From assembly GCF_000298315.2 (NCBI RefSeq), contig NZ_AEYE02000036.1, positions 225,277-289,276 on the forward strand: 64,000 nt of DNA. The letters run 5' to 3'. Below, one piece after another: positions 44,192 through 52,482 of the stretch. Position numbers and translations under genes: made by a program. Position 1 is the first letter of the stretch. Every line of letters starts with the position of its first letter. The notes under the pieces were generated by a model. It did not search any database. It was not told where the DNA came from and worked only from the letters and a program-made list of their open reading frames with translations. Source of the stretch: Rhizobium grahamii CCGE 502. Lineage in GTDB: Bacteria > Pseudomonadota > Alphaproteobacteria > Rhizobiales > Rhizobiaceae.

Positions 44192-45296
44192 ACAGCCTCT
44201 CCCTCACCTCTTTGTCGGATTGCTCGGAAGCGAAGGTGCCGAAGGGTGTTCGAAGAATCGTTCGGTTTGCATATTCATTGACCGCAAGGTCTCCCCGCCC
44301 GCTACTGACAGCAACAAAGCGAACGAGCGTATCAGCCGGGGGTTTGCCTTGCTTGCCAACATTGGAAACGTCGAGTGGATACCTCGGCGCTGAGTTCCTG
44401 AGCATCGAGATGGAAGCCAATCTGTCGACAATTGGCGTATTAGACTTCACGAACGATAAAAGTTCCGAAGCCGCATTTGTAATCAATTTTTCGATGCCGC
44501 GATTAAGGTCAGCGTCATCTGTCATTCGTCGCCCTTCCGCGGATAGAAAGGCAAAATCCAGTAGATCCCTTAGTTTGAGAGCGCCTCGCTCCTCCACTTC
44601 ATTGATTAACAGAACGAGGCGATCGGGGATGCTTGGTCCTACGCCGCCCGTTTCTAGCTGCTCTACCTTCGACCAGAACGATGATGGAAGCGTCCTAGTT
44701 CTGCCGCCGCTGAGTGGTTGCACTGCCACCCAAATGTCGCACCAGAGCGTACGCCTCTTTTGCTGGTCGATCTGCACTATCGATAGTGCGCCTTCCAAAG
44801 TATTCTGCCCCGTCAAACGAACCGCCAATACCCGGGGCGTGTAATCTCGTTCGATCATCAAAGAAACTAGTTTCAAAAAGTCTTGTTGTGATCTCGTCGC
44901 AATATCGAAATCGTTCTGGTGACGGTTCACGTTGCTCGGATAGAGATCGGCAACAGTCACGCCTTTCGCCAGGCAAAAATCGCATCCCAAGCCCATTGCC
45001 AACGACGCGAATTCCCTAGACTCCTTTTTCAACGTCTCGGAGTCGGTGTTCTTAAAACCGATGATGCCTCCATTGTTTGGCAAAGGCTCGAAATCCGCGG
45101 CGTGAACCGCTCTCGCGCTATTCATCCGATCGAAGAGTGTCCACGCTAGATCATTGCGCGCTGCAAGTTCGCATAGTGCAGCGGCGAGTCCGGAACCTTT
45201 TAAACCTGCGTCGACGACGCCACGGAGCTCCTCGTCCGTAGCGCCAACAATCAGCCAAACCAGAAACTCATCCAATCCAGCCTGCGCGGGCGTCAT
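44181..45296 (-). CDS. Nucleotidyltransferase-like protein (NTP_transf_5 type)
   Basis: A 371-aa protein with the core signature of the uncharacterised nucleotidyltransferase family: LAKGVTVADLYPSNVNRHQNDFDIAT, with KG at 111-112 and the acidic pair D129/D131. The rest is helical with LVLLINEVEERGALKLRDLLD, also typical. The ATG chosen lies 2 nt after the stop of the small upstream gene; the longer open frame overlaps that gene and is discounted. Members of this family occur in peptide-modification and toxin-related clusters, but no reaction is established. Its operon partner is a GNAT protein. Confidence 0.65.
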   Translation of the reverse strand: MTPAQAGLDEFLVWLIVGATDEELRGVVDAGLKGSGLAAALCELAARNDLAWTLFDRMNSARAVHAADFEPLPNNGGIIGFKNTDSETLKKESREFASLAMGLGCDFCLAKGVTVADLYPSNVNRHQNDFDIATRSQQDFLKLVSLMIERDYTPRVLAVRLTGQNTLEGALSIVQIDQQKRRTLWCDIWVAVQPLSGGRTRTLPSSFWSKVEQLETGGVGPSIPDRLVLLINEVEERGALKLRDLLDFAFLSAEGRRMTDDADLNRGIEKLITNAASELLSFVKSNTPIVDRLASISMLRNSAPRYPLDVSNVGKQGKPPADTLVRFVAVSSGRGDLAVNEYANRTILRTPFGTFASEQSDKEVRERLFGG

Positions 45297-45298
45297 CG

Positions 45299-45568
45299 CT
45301 AACGAACATTGGTCTGAAAGGAAGACTCTTTCAAAATCTGCGAATCCTGGTCTAGCAGTGCCTTGACCTGTTCGAGATTCGCTCTCGCCGTAGCGAGGTC
45401 TTTCCACTGGAGATCGACGAACAGGTGGGATTCATCATCAACTGAGCTGCGGAAGCGCGCATCGGTGAGTCCCTCTCCGGCGGACGATTCAAGTAATTCC
45501 TGACGGAACTTCTTGGCAAATTCAGCCGGGCTAACAGCGATCGCGCATTCAATTGTCATCGCACCCAT
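45299..45568 (-). CDS. Small hypothetical protein, first gene of the NTP_transf/GNAT operon
   Basis: An 89-aa protein starting MGAMTIECAIAVSPAEFAKK with the excellent ribosome site AGGAGAGG five bases upstream. It reads as a compact alpha/beta protein with VDDESHLFVDLQWKDLATARANLEQ in the centre. I know no family for it. It sits directly behind a consensus-like promoter and 2 nt before the nucleotidyltransferase-like gene, so it may be a regulator, partner or substrate of the two enzymes. Confidence 0.6.
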   Translation of the reverse strand: MGAMTIECAIAVSPAEFAKKFRQELLESSAGEGLTDARFRSSVDDESHLFVDLQWKDLATARANLEQVKALLDQDSQILKESSFQTNVR

Positions 45569-45616
45569 TGGTACCTCTCCTGTTGCAGCGAGCGAAAACT
45601 CCAATGCTTAGTATCT

Positions 45617-45644
45617 ACTATACAGTGTAGTTTGATCCAGTCAA
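45617..45644 (-). promoter_or_regulatory. Sigma70-type promoter with dyad over the -10
   Basis: On the reverse strand TTGACT (45639-45644) and TATAGT (45617-45622) are separated by 16 nt. The -10 lies within the imperfect dyad CTACACTGTATAGTAG, a likely operator. It stands about 50 nt before the ATG of the small protein. Confidence 0.7.
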
Positions 45645-45856
45645 TTACGTGGAGATGTACTTTGTGCCTTTACGAAGTTTAGTGCGGAATGACCGCATTT
45701 GCGTAGCATCGACTCCCGGTGCCATGAACGTTCTCTCCCGTGAAAAAGCGGATGCTCCCCCCGCCCGACGGGTGGAGCTTCGGCAGGCCTCAGCCACCTC
45801 GACAATGTGGAGCGTGCGTTAAATCATTAGCGGCGCAATGTGGAACTTCTTTCGTC

Positions 45857-46732
45857 TCACGACCGCAGCGCTCGACCGGCCACCGCGTCGAGCTTTTTCA
45901 CGAGCTCTGGATCGCGCGCTTCTGGCGCTGTCATCAATGCAAGGTCGAGCGCACGGTCCGACCCGATCGGGCATGGCTCGTGTTCGCGGGGAAAATCTCG
46001 TGCGAGACGTAAGATCAGCCGCCTCGCCTTCCCGACGTTCGCGGCTTGAACCCGGACGACTTCTTGTGCCGTGACGGTCCCGTGGTCGGGATGCCAGCAA
46101 TCGAAATCGGTCACCATTGCCGCGCTGGCGTAACAAATCTCCGCCTCGCGGGCGAGCTTGGCCTCCGGCATGTTCGTCATGCCGATTATGTCATACCCCA
46201 GCGCTTTGTAAGTCATACTTTCCGCATAACTCAAGAACTGCGGACCTTCTATGCAGAGGTAGGTGCCGCTTCGCGCAGCTGCGATGCTCTCAGAGTCCGC
46301 GGCCGCGCAGAGATGCGTGCGCAACTTTGGCGACACCGGATTAGCCATCGACACATGCGCAACGCAACCCTTGCCGAAAAATGAACCTTCCCTCCGATGG
46401 GTACGATCGACAAACTGGTCCACCATCACAAAGGTGCCGGGCGGCAGCTCTTCTTTGAACGAGCCGCAGGCCGACAGCGACACCAAATCGGTTACGCCGG
46501 CGCGCTTGAGGACATCGATGTTGGCGCGGTAATTGATGTCCGAGGGCGATAGCCGATGGCCTTTGTCGTGACGGGGCAGGAACACCACTGGCAGGCCCGC
46601 GATAGTGCCGCGCCGAACCAGCGCAGAAGGCTCGCCCCACGGGCTCGCGATAGTTTCATCTCGCGCGTTTTCGAGTTCAGGCAGATCGTAGATACCCGAT
46701 CCGCCGATGATGCCGAGCACCGCAGCTGTCAT
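45857..46732 (-). CDS. mtnP: S-methyl-5'-thioadenosine phosphorylase
   Basis: A 291-aa PNP-superfamily enzyme with strong MTAP marks: GIIGGSGIYDLPEL at the N-terminus, FLPRHDKGHRLSPSDINYRANI (substrate loop), SACGSFKEELPPGTFVMVDQFVDRT, and GPQFLSYAESMTYKALGYDIIGMTNMPEAKLAREAE. It cleaves MTA to adenine and methylthioribose-1-phosphate. The ATG at 46732 has GGAGAG upstream and fits the family; 40 extra upstream codons are discounted. It is divergent from the NDK-like gene 1. With MtnA encoded 3 kb away, it suggests a local pathway that produces and recycles MTA. Confidence 0.9.
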   Translation of the reverse strand: MTAAVLGIIGGSGIYDLPELENARDETIASPWGEPSALVRRGTIAGLPVVFLPRHDKGHRLSPSDINYRANIDVLKRAGVTDLVSLSACGSFKEELPPGTFVMVDQFVDRTHRREGSFFGKGCVAHVSMANPVSPKLRTHLCAAADSESIAAARSGTYLCIEGPQFLSYAESMTYKALGYDIIGMTNMPEAKLAREAEICYASAAMVTDFDCWHPDHGTVTAQEVVRVQAANVGKARRLILRLARDFPREHEPCPIGSDRALDLALMTAPEARDPELVKKLDAVAGRALRS

Positions 46733-47002
46733 GGCTCTTCTCTCCAATCGTTTCTCTAGTACGCTCGGCGGAGCCGAGATCGATGAATAGCATGCCCTAC
46801 TCGCGCCATGGATGCAAAGACAGGTAATTGATTGTGCGGCATTTAAATGCACCGGAATGCGACCGGCGTAGCCATTCGCGCTTTTGCGCGGCTAGGATGG
46901 GTGATAGTGTCAATTGCTAGTGCTTTAAGGTACAGGTCAGACCGCATTTTGCGAGCTGCGGCGCAGCCCCAAGCGGTCATTTGCGAGTGATGGTGTGGCC
47001 GC

Positions 47003-48088
47003 ATGATCGAAGCGCAGACCCGGGCAATCCTCGACGCGACGACAGTTCTGCCCGACAAGGCGCGCTTCTTCAACGGCGAGCCGTTCGCGCGGGAGGCGAT
47101 GCGCGATCTGGTCGACCTGGCCGGTGAGGCCCATGCTCGCGACTTGCTGCTGACGCATGGGACGATTTTGATCAAGTCGGAGTCCATCGCTCTTCGGGTG
47201 GTCGAGCGTATCGAAGCGCGGATTCGCGCAGCTGGCTTCACGCCGGTGTTCGCTCATAGCCTGCGGCTGGACCGCAAAGACATCCGTCTGCTTTGGCTCT
47301 ATGTGCTCAATGGTGCCACGCTCGAGCGACTGGATCTGCTGGATTTGTTCAAACCAGCGGCGACCGGCATCCTTCTCATCTGTCGCGACGATCGAATGCG
47401 GCACGATGCGATCCCTGCCGCGGTCCGTCTACAGCGGCTTAAGGGCTCGACGATGCCGGCGCAGCGGGAGCCGGGCCAAATCCGTTTTGAGCTCGGTCCA
47501 AACAATCGGCTGCTCAACTTCGTCCACGCCGCCGATGAGCCGGCTGACGTATTGCGCGAACTGGGACTGCTGTTTGATCGTCCAGCACGGCGTACTCTGA
47601 TCAGCCGGCTGCTCGAGGGCAACGATGCAGGCGAAGAGCTGCAGCGGGCGCGACGACAAGCCTATGCGGCGTGCCCTGCCCACGATCTCGAACCTGTACC
47701 GGCACTTGAGCGCCTGCGTCGGCGCGTAGCTTGGCTCGATCCGCCTGCGCTGGCGGCAGCCGCACTGACGCAGCTCGACGGGCTGCTGAGCCTTGCACCG
47801 GCTGATGCCGAGCGCGCTTGGCGTGAAGTCCACGCTTTGCTGTGGCCGCACGCTGATCAGCTTGGCCTTTGGGATTATGTAGTGGTTGGCTCCAGCGTTT
47901 GCGAGCACGATCCCGCCGGGGCCACCCGCGTGCTTCCCGATCCGGTCCATGGCGGATGGGATGAAGCATGGCTGCAACGTTCAGCCTCGGTCGCCGTGCC
48001 GGTCGTCCGGTCGGCCAGCCACGACCGGTTCGAGGATGCGAAGGTGCAGTCCATCGAGCTCGGCCAGGGCTCCAATGGGAAGGGTTAG
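47003..48088 (+). CDS. Nucleoside-diphosphate-kinase-like protein 1
   Basis: A 361-aa protein whose residues about 45-195 follow the NDK fold: TILIKSESIALRVVERIEARIRAAGF (K58 at the place of the KPD lysine), AVRLQRLKGSTMP then PGQIRFELG, and NRLLNFVHAADEPADVLRELGLLF, where H175 stands where NDK has its phospho-histidine. The C-terminal 160 residues are an extension shared with the second paralogue. The final 40 residues, past GGW, exceed that paralogue and overlap the S66 gene by 108 nt, so the C-terminus may be frameshifted. Probable kinase or phosphotransfer role on a nucleotide-like intermediate; substrate unknown. Confidence 0.6.
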   Translation: MIEAQTRAILDATTVLPDKARFFNGEPFAREAMRDLVDLAGEAHARDLLLTHGTILIKSESIALRVVERIEARIRAAGFTPVFAHSLRLDRKDIRLLWLYVLNGATLERLDLLDLFKPAATGILLICRDDRMRHDAIPAAVRLQRLKGSTMPAQREPGQIRFELGPNNRLLNFVHAADEPADVLRELGLLFDRPARRTLISRLLEGNDAGEELQRARRQAYAACPAHDLEPVPALERLRRRVAWLDPPALAAAALTQLDGLLSLAPADAERAWREVHALLWPHADQLGLWDYVVVGSSVCEHDPAGATRVLPDPVHGGWDEAWLQRSASVAVPVVRSASHDRFEDAKVQSIELGQGSNGKG

Positions 48089-49045
48089 CATCGGCGACGC
48101 ATGGGAGCACGCGATCCCGGCCAGAACCGGGATCTTGGTCGGCGCGGTCAACTCTATTGCGATCTTGTCGAAGCGGTCCACATCGGTGGCACTCCATCCG
48201 TCGCTGCGACCGAGCACCAATGAGGCGATCTCCGTCAGCACGCCGGCATTTGCCAGATGGGTCAGGTCCGCATCGGCGCGACGGATGTCATAACCTTCGC
48301 CTGGCACGTCGAGCGCGAGCAGCGTGCCGGCCAGCCGCGGCTGCCATGGCGTGCCGATCAAGTGCTGCAGGCTGGGCAGGCAGGCCGGCATCAGCCGTCC
48401 AATTGCGTGACCGACGCGCAGCGCGCGTCGCGGCTCCGCCGCCCGCCGCCGCCGTGGGCGGTGCTCCCGGTCGCTTAGCTCGCGCGGCTCGTCGGCCTGC
48501 CAGCCTATGTCGGGAATGTTGCCAGGTGCGGTGTCGCCGTGCACGATGGTCCGGCACAGGTGCTCAATAACTTCCGCATCCAGACCATCGATCTCGCCGA
48601 ACTGTGGCAGCAGTGAAGGGCCGTAAAAGCAGACAAGGCCAGTCTCGTGGTGGATCGCATGCAGCAGCACAGTGGCGTCGGAATATCCGCACAACGGCTT
48701 GGGTGAGGCCGCGATCACGCCCATGTCGATCGAGGGTAGCAGCTGTGCCGAGTGATCGCCACCGATGGCGCACAGCACTGCATCGATGCTGGGATCTGCG
48801 AACGCGGCATGCAGGTCGGCCGCGCGCTCGCGTGCGCCCGCTGAAACCCATGGGCGCGCGACATCTGCGGCGGATGCCGCGTGCGGCATGAGCACAGGCT
48901 CGGCCCCCAGCGTGCTCAGTGCGGCCAAGGCGCGCGCGGCGCGGGACGGGAGCGAGCCGATGCCGCCCCAGGACGGCGCGATGATCGCAATGCGCGGATG
49001 CGGCCCGATCGCATGTGCCAACAGCCGTGGAGGAGGGTTCGTCAT
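47981..49045 (-). CDS. S66-family peptidase (LD-carboxypeptidase/MccF-like)
   Basis: A 354-aa serine peptidase of family S66. Recognisable segments are RIAIIAPSW at the start, AVLCAIGGDHSAQLLPSID, and the nucleophile turn CGYSDATVLLHAI (probable catalytic S122). The C-terminal domain has ALDVPGEGYDIRR and PVLAGIACSHASPMLTLPIGA, with a His suitable for the triad. S66 members include LdcA (murein recycling) and MccF (cleaves the aminoacyl-nucleotide of microcin C and gives self-immunity). In this cluster the MccF-like role is attractive but unproven. The ATG overlaps the mtnA stop (ATGA). Confidence 0.8.
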   Translation of the reverse strand: MTNPPPRLLAHAIGPHPRIAIIAPSWGGIGSLPSRAARALAALSTLGAEPVLMPHAASAADVARPWVSAGARERAADLHAAFADPSIDAVLCAIGGDHSAQLLPSIDMGVIAASPKPLCGYSDATVLLHAIHHETGLVCFYGPSLLPQFGEIDGLDAEVIEHLCRTIVHGDTAPGNIPDIGWQADEPRELSDREHRPRRRRAAEPRRALRVGHAIGRLMPACLPSLQHLIGTPWQPRLAGTLLALDVPGEGYDIRRADADLTHLANAGVLTEIASLVLGRSDGWSATDVDRFDKIAIELTAPTKIPVLAGIACSHASPMLTLPIGALAELDGLHLRILEPVVAGRPDDRHGDRG

Positions 49046-50082
49046 AAGCCCGCGCGATCCGTTGTTTCGGACAGCCGAGCGGTGCGCGGATCGCTTGCGT
49101 GCCGGACGACGCCAGCCTCCGTGACAACAGCGGTGATCAGTCGCGCCGGCGTGACGTCGAACGCCGGATTGAGGGCGGTTACGCCGGGTAACGCGGCGAC
49201 ACCCGGCACTAGGTCGAGTACCTCGCCGGGATCGCGTTGTTCGATCTCGACATCATCTCCGCTGGGTGTCGCGGCATCGATTGACGAGCGTGTCACTGCG
49301 GCAATGAAGGGAATGCCGTGAGCAGCAGCGGCAAGCGCGATGCCGTAGGTTCCGATCTTGTTGATGAGATCGCCGTTGGCAGCCAGGCGGTCGCATCCCA
49401 CGACTACGGCATCGATCGGCAGCGTTCGCATCAGCGCGGCCGCGGCGCTGTCGACGATGACGGTGGCGGCAACGCCATGGCGTGACAGCTCCCAACTGGA
49501 CAGCCGCGCGCCCTGCAGCAGCGGGCGTGTCTCGCAGCAGATCGCTGTGACCGGTCCCGTCTCCGCCAGTCGAATGATGATGCCCAGTGCCGTCCCACGA
49601 TGTCCGGTCCCCAGCGCGCCGGTGTTGCATACGGTCATGATAGTGCGAGCGCAGGCCAGCAGCGAGGCTCCATGCCGGGTGATGCCGTCGCTGGCGTTCA
49701 CCTCCACATTTACCAGCCGCTGTGCTTCCGCCAGCAAAGTCGCCTCGGGCGAGTCGGTTGACGCTGCTACGACCGCGACGCAACGATCGATGGTGCGGGG
49801 AAGGTTGACGGCCGTTGGGCGGGCGGCACGGAGTAGCGCTCCACCTTGCGCCAGCTTGCCCTCACGTGCGGCGAGCACGAGGCCATAGGCGGCCGCGATA
49901 CCTAATAGCGGCGCGCCGCGGATCGCGAGCGCGCGGATCGCGTCGGCAACATCGGCGCAGGTGTTCAGTCGCAGCCTCCGCTCCGCCTGCGGCAAGGCGC
50001 GCTGGTCGATTATGTCGAGCGCCTCGCCGTCCCAGTGCAGCGGGACAGGGTACGCGGTTGGAATGTTGCTGACGGCGGTCAT
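49042..50082 (-). CDS. mtnA: S-methyl-5-thioribose-1-phosphate isomerase
   Basis: A 346-aa protein of the eIF2B/MtnA family. Conserved features are IRGAPLLGIAAAYGLVLAA (phosphate-binding region), ICNTGALGT-type CNTGALGTGHRGTALG, ETRPLLQGARLSSWELSRHGV, VVGCDRLAANGDLINKIGTYGIALAA and PSGDDVEIEQRDPGEV. It converts methylthioribose-1-phosphate, the MtnP product, to the ribulose form. The start used is coupled to the aldo/keto reductase stop (ATGA). No MtnB, MtnC or MtnD is seen here, so the pathway must continue elsewhere or by a different shunt. Confidence 0.9.
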   Translation of the reverse strand: MTAVSNIPTAYPVPLHWDGEALDIIDQRALPQAERRLRLNTCADVADAIRALAIRGAPLLGIAAAYGLVLAAREGKLAQGGALLRAARPTAVNLPRTIDRCVAVVAASTDSPEATLLAEAQRLVNVEVNASDGITRHGASLLACARTIMTVCNTGALGTGHRGTALGIIIRLAETGPVTAICCETRPLLQGARLSSWELSRHGVAATVIVDSAAAALMRTLPIDAVVVGCDRLAANGDLINKIGTYGIALAAAAHGIPFIAAVTRSSIDAATPSGDDVEIEQRDPGEVLDLVPGVAALPGVTALNPAFDVTPARLITAVVTEAGVVRHASDPRTARLSETTDRAGL

Positions 50083-51032
50083 CTGGCGAACCCCGCGATC
50101 TGGTCGAGCGCCGCTAGTGCCTCCGGCGGTAGCCGGAGATCGGCCGCACGGCCGTTGCACCTGATATGGTCAGTCCGTCGGCTGCCAGGCAGCACCGACA
50201 CCACGCCGGGTAGCGACAGCACCCAGGCCAACGCCAATTGGGGAACCGGCGTGCCAAGCTGTTTGGACCATTGATGGACAGTGTTGAGAATCTTCAACGT
50301 ACGCGCTAGTGAATCGCCGGTCAGAACACGCTGGAAAAACGGCCAGGCCAAGACGTCGCGCGCGGCCCAGGCGCGCAGGTCTGTGCCTGGCGTGACCGCA
50401 CCGCTGAGCAGGCCGTTGGCGAGCGGTTCATAGACGGTGACCGCGATGCCATGGTGTCCGCACCAGCGCGCCACCTCGCGACTGTCGTGATGATCCACCA
50501 GCGATAGGCCCAGCTGCACAACGTCGATCGGACCCACGGTCCGGCATTGTTGCATTTGATCAATACTGAAATTCGACAGCCCAGCGCAGCGGATCAATCC
50601 CTCATCGACCAGCGACCGCATTGCCCCCCAGCTCTCCACCAGTGGAACATCAGACCCATCCGGCCAATGAAGATAATACCAGTCGATCACGTCGCGACGC
50701 AGCCGCTTCAGGCTGGCCCGGCATGCGGCACGAATCTGTGCCGGCCGCAGGCCGGACCCGACGGGAGCTGGGGCGACCTTGGTCGCCACCGCCAGAACAC
50801 GCAGGTCGATACGCCCGAGCAGCGTCTCATTACCGGTGTCATGATAAACCTCGCCACTGTCGATCCAGCTATAGCCGGCGTCGAGGGCAGCGTAGAGGCA
50901 GGCCCGCGCCCTCCTCTCCGCGCCGCCACCTGCATGGGTGCCGCCGAGCGGATAAGCGCCGAGTCCGACGCGCGACAGGAACGGCAGATCGACACGCCGG
51001 GATTCACCGGCAGGAATAGAGGGCATGCTCAT
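50079..51032 (-). CDS. Aldo/keto reductase family protein
   Basis: A 317-aa (beta/alpha)8 NADPH reductase. Visible are the catalytic tetrad positions: the D in AALDAGYSWIDSGEVYHDTGNE, the Y in EVYH, the K in VLAVATKVAP, and the H in WYYLHWPDG. Later come GLSNFSIDQMQQ and VSVLPGSRRTDHI for cofactor binding. The start (MSMPSIPAGE) lies 4 nt after the radical SAM stop. It could reduce an aldehyde or ketone intermediate of the product, or a methylthio-aldehyde from MTA breakdown; there is no direct evidence for either. Confidence 0.85.
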   Translation of the reverse strand: MSMPSIPAGESRRVDLPFLSRVGLGAYPLGGTHAGGGAERRARACLYAALDAGYSWIDSGEVYHDTGNETLLGRIDLRVLAVATKVAPAPVGSGLRPAQIRAACRASLKRLRRDVIDWYYLHWPDGSDVPLVESWGAMRSLVDEGLIRCAGLSNFSIDQMQQCRTVGPIDVVQLGLSLVDHHDSREVARWCGHHGIAVTVYEPLANGLLSGAVTPGTDLRAWAARDVLAWPFFQRVLTGDSLARTLKILNTVHQWSKQLGTPVPQLALAWVLSLPGVVSVLPGSRRTDHIRCNGRAADLRLPPEALAALDQIAGFAR

Positions 51033-51036
51033 CGTG

Positions 51037-52470
51037 TCACTGCTCCGGTTGCCGGGCTTCCCACTGCTCGATAGCGCTAAGCAGCGCGCCACGGATCTGT
51101 TCAAAATCGCCGCCGGCCGCGGCTGCGGCGAATGCAGCATCGGCGACGCTCTGCGCGTCCGGATTCCTGAAACCCCACTGCGGCACCGGCCACTCCGGAT
51201 TGAGATAGCCCTTTGCAGCATATGCCTTCCAGATCGGTGTTCCCGGATGGGCGACTACCTTGTTGAGGAACTGAAACGAGCCGCGATAGCCAACCGAGTC
51301 GACGACATTGAGCGTGCGTCTCAGCTCAGGAACCGTGATCTCAGGATGATAAGTGATGATGCCCGGGACTACATCGATCCCGAGATCACTGGCGATGCGG
51401 AGGCGGTCATTGATGTACTGGGGGAGAGCTCTGTTCACATACAGCTTGTCATATGCGTCCAAGGTATCGGCGCTTGCAGTCTCGATCCCAACGAAGACGC
51501 GATGCAGGCCCGCCGAGCGCAGCACCGACAGCGTCTCTCGGTCCATCGAATCGACGCGGCAGTCAATCATGAAAGGAATCGACGACAGGCCGCGCGACTT
51601 GTACAGCGCGCCGAAGCGCCGCGCCCGCTCTTGCGAGGCGGGATGCTTGGTGACGAACAGGTCGTCGGTGATCGTCACATGATCGATTCCGAAGTCGGTC
51701 GCGAGATAGTCGATCTCATCTACGACATTTTCGATACTCTTTTCGCGATGACCGCCCTGGCCGCTGCGCGCTGACACCTGGCCAGTGGTGCAGAAGCTGC
51801 AGCGATACGGGCAGCCCCGGCTGCTGTAGACTCCGGCACTCAGGCCGAGCGCCAGCACTGCCCGGGTGTCGTCGCGTGCGATCCACGGAATATCATCGAG
51901 GTTCAGCGGCGGCGGGGCTTGGAGCGTGACGCGAACCGTCTCGCGCGTGAGCACCCCGGGCAGCTGATCGAACGGGTCGCCGTCCGCAGCGGCCGCGCAC
52001 AGCGCTGGAAACGCGACCTCGCCCTCACCGGCCACGATAGCATCGAATACCTCGTAGTCGTTCAGGATGCGGTCGGCATTGAGCGTGGCGAAATCGGCGC
52101 CGAGCACGGTGACAGTGTCGGGCCAACGTTCTTTGACCCGGCGCGCGAGCGCGACATTTTCCACAAACACCTGATTGGGGCCGGAGAAGCCGACCACAGC
52201 AGGAGGCTCTTTGCCGGCCCGATCGAGTATGGCCCGCCAAATCTCGTCCAGCGACTTGTGTAGAAGGATCTGGCCATTGACCAGCGATACCTGTAACCCC
52301 TTTTGTCGACAAGCCGACGCTAGGGCCTGCAGGCCCAAATGCTCGCCGGGGAAGGATTTTAGTGCACTCGGAGAGACGTGCTGGCTCTGCAACTCGAAAC
52401 AAGAAAGCTTACCTTCCATGCCAAGTTCCTGCAACTCCCAGAGTGTTGGCGGATTGACGAGGATAATCAT
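51037..52470 (-). CDS. B12-type radical SAM enzyme 2
   Basis: A 477-aa enzyme of the cobalamin-dependent radical SAM class. Residues 1-190 form a B12-binding-like Rossmann domain (ILVNPPTL, VVGFSGPNQVFVENVALARRV, VLGADFATLNADRIL, IVAGEGEVAFP). The radical SAM motif CPYRCSFC has cysteines 220, 224 and 227, followed by HVTITDDLFVT, the GIE-like VFVGIETAS and DVVPGIITYHPE. It lies 12 nt downstream of a clear paralogue. Such enzymes typically methylate unreactive carbon or phosphorus centres. Confidence 0.85.
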   Translation of the reverse strand: MIILVNPPTLWELQELGMEGKLSCFELQSQHVSPSALKSFPGEHLGLQALASACRQKGLQVSLVNGQILLHKSLDEIWRAILDRAGKEPPAVVGFSGPNQVFVENVALARRVKERWPDTVTVLGADFATLNADRILNDYEVFDAIVAGEGEVAFPALCAAAADGDPFDQLPGVLTRETVRVTLQAPPPLNLDDIPWIARDDTRAVLALGLSAGVYSSRGCPYRCSFCTTGQVSARSGQGGHREKSIENVVDEIDYLATDFGIDHVTITDDLFVTKHPASQERARRFGALYKSRGLSSIPFMIDCRVDSMDRETLSVLRSAGLHRVFVGIETASADTLDAYDKLYVNRALPQYINDRLRIASDLGIDVVPGIITYHPEITVPELRRTLNVVDSVGYRGSFQFLNKVVAHPGTPIWKAYAAKGYLNPEWPVPQWGFRNPDAQSVADAAFAAAAAGGDFEQIRGALLSAIEQWEARQPEQ

Positions 52471-52482
52471 GTGAGGTGCTTC

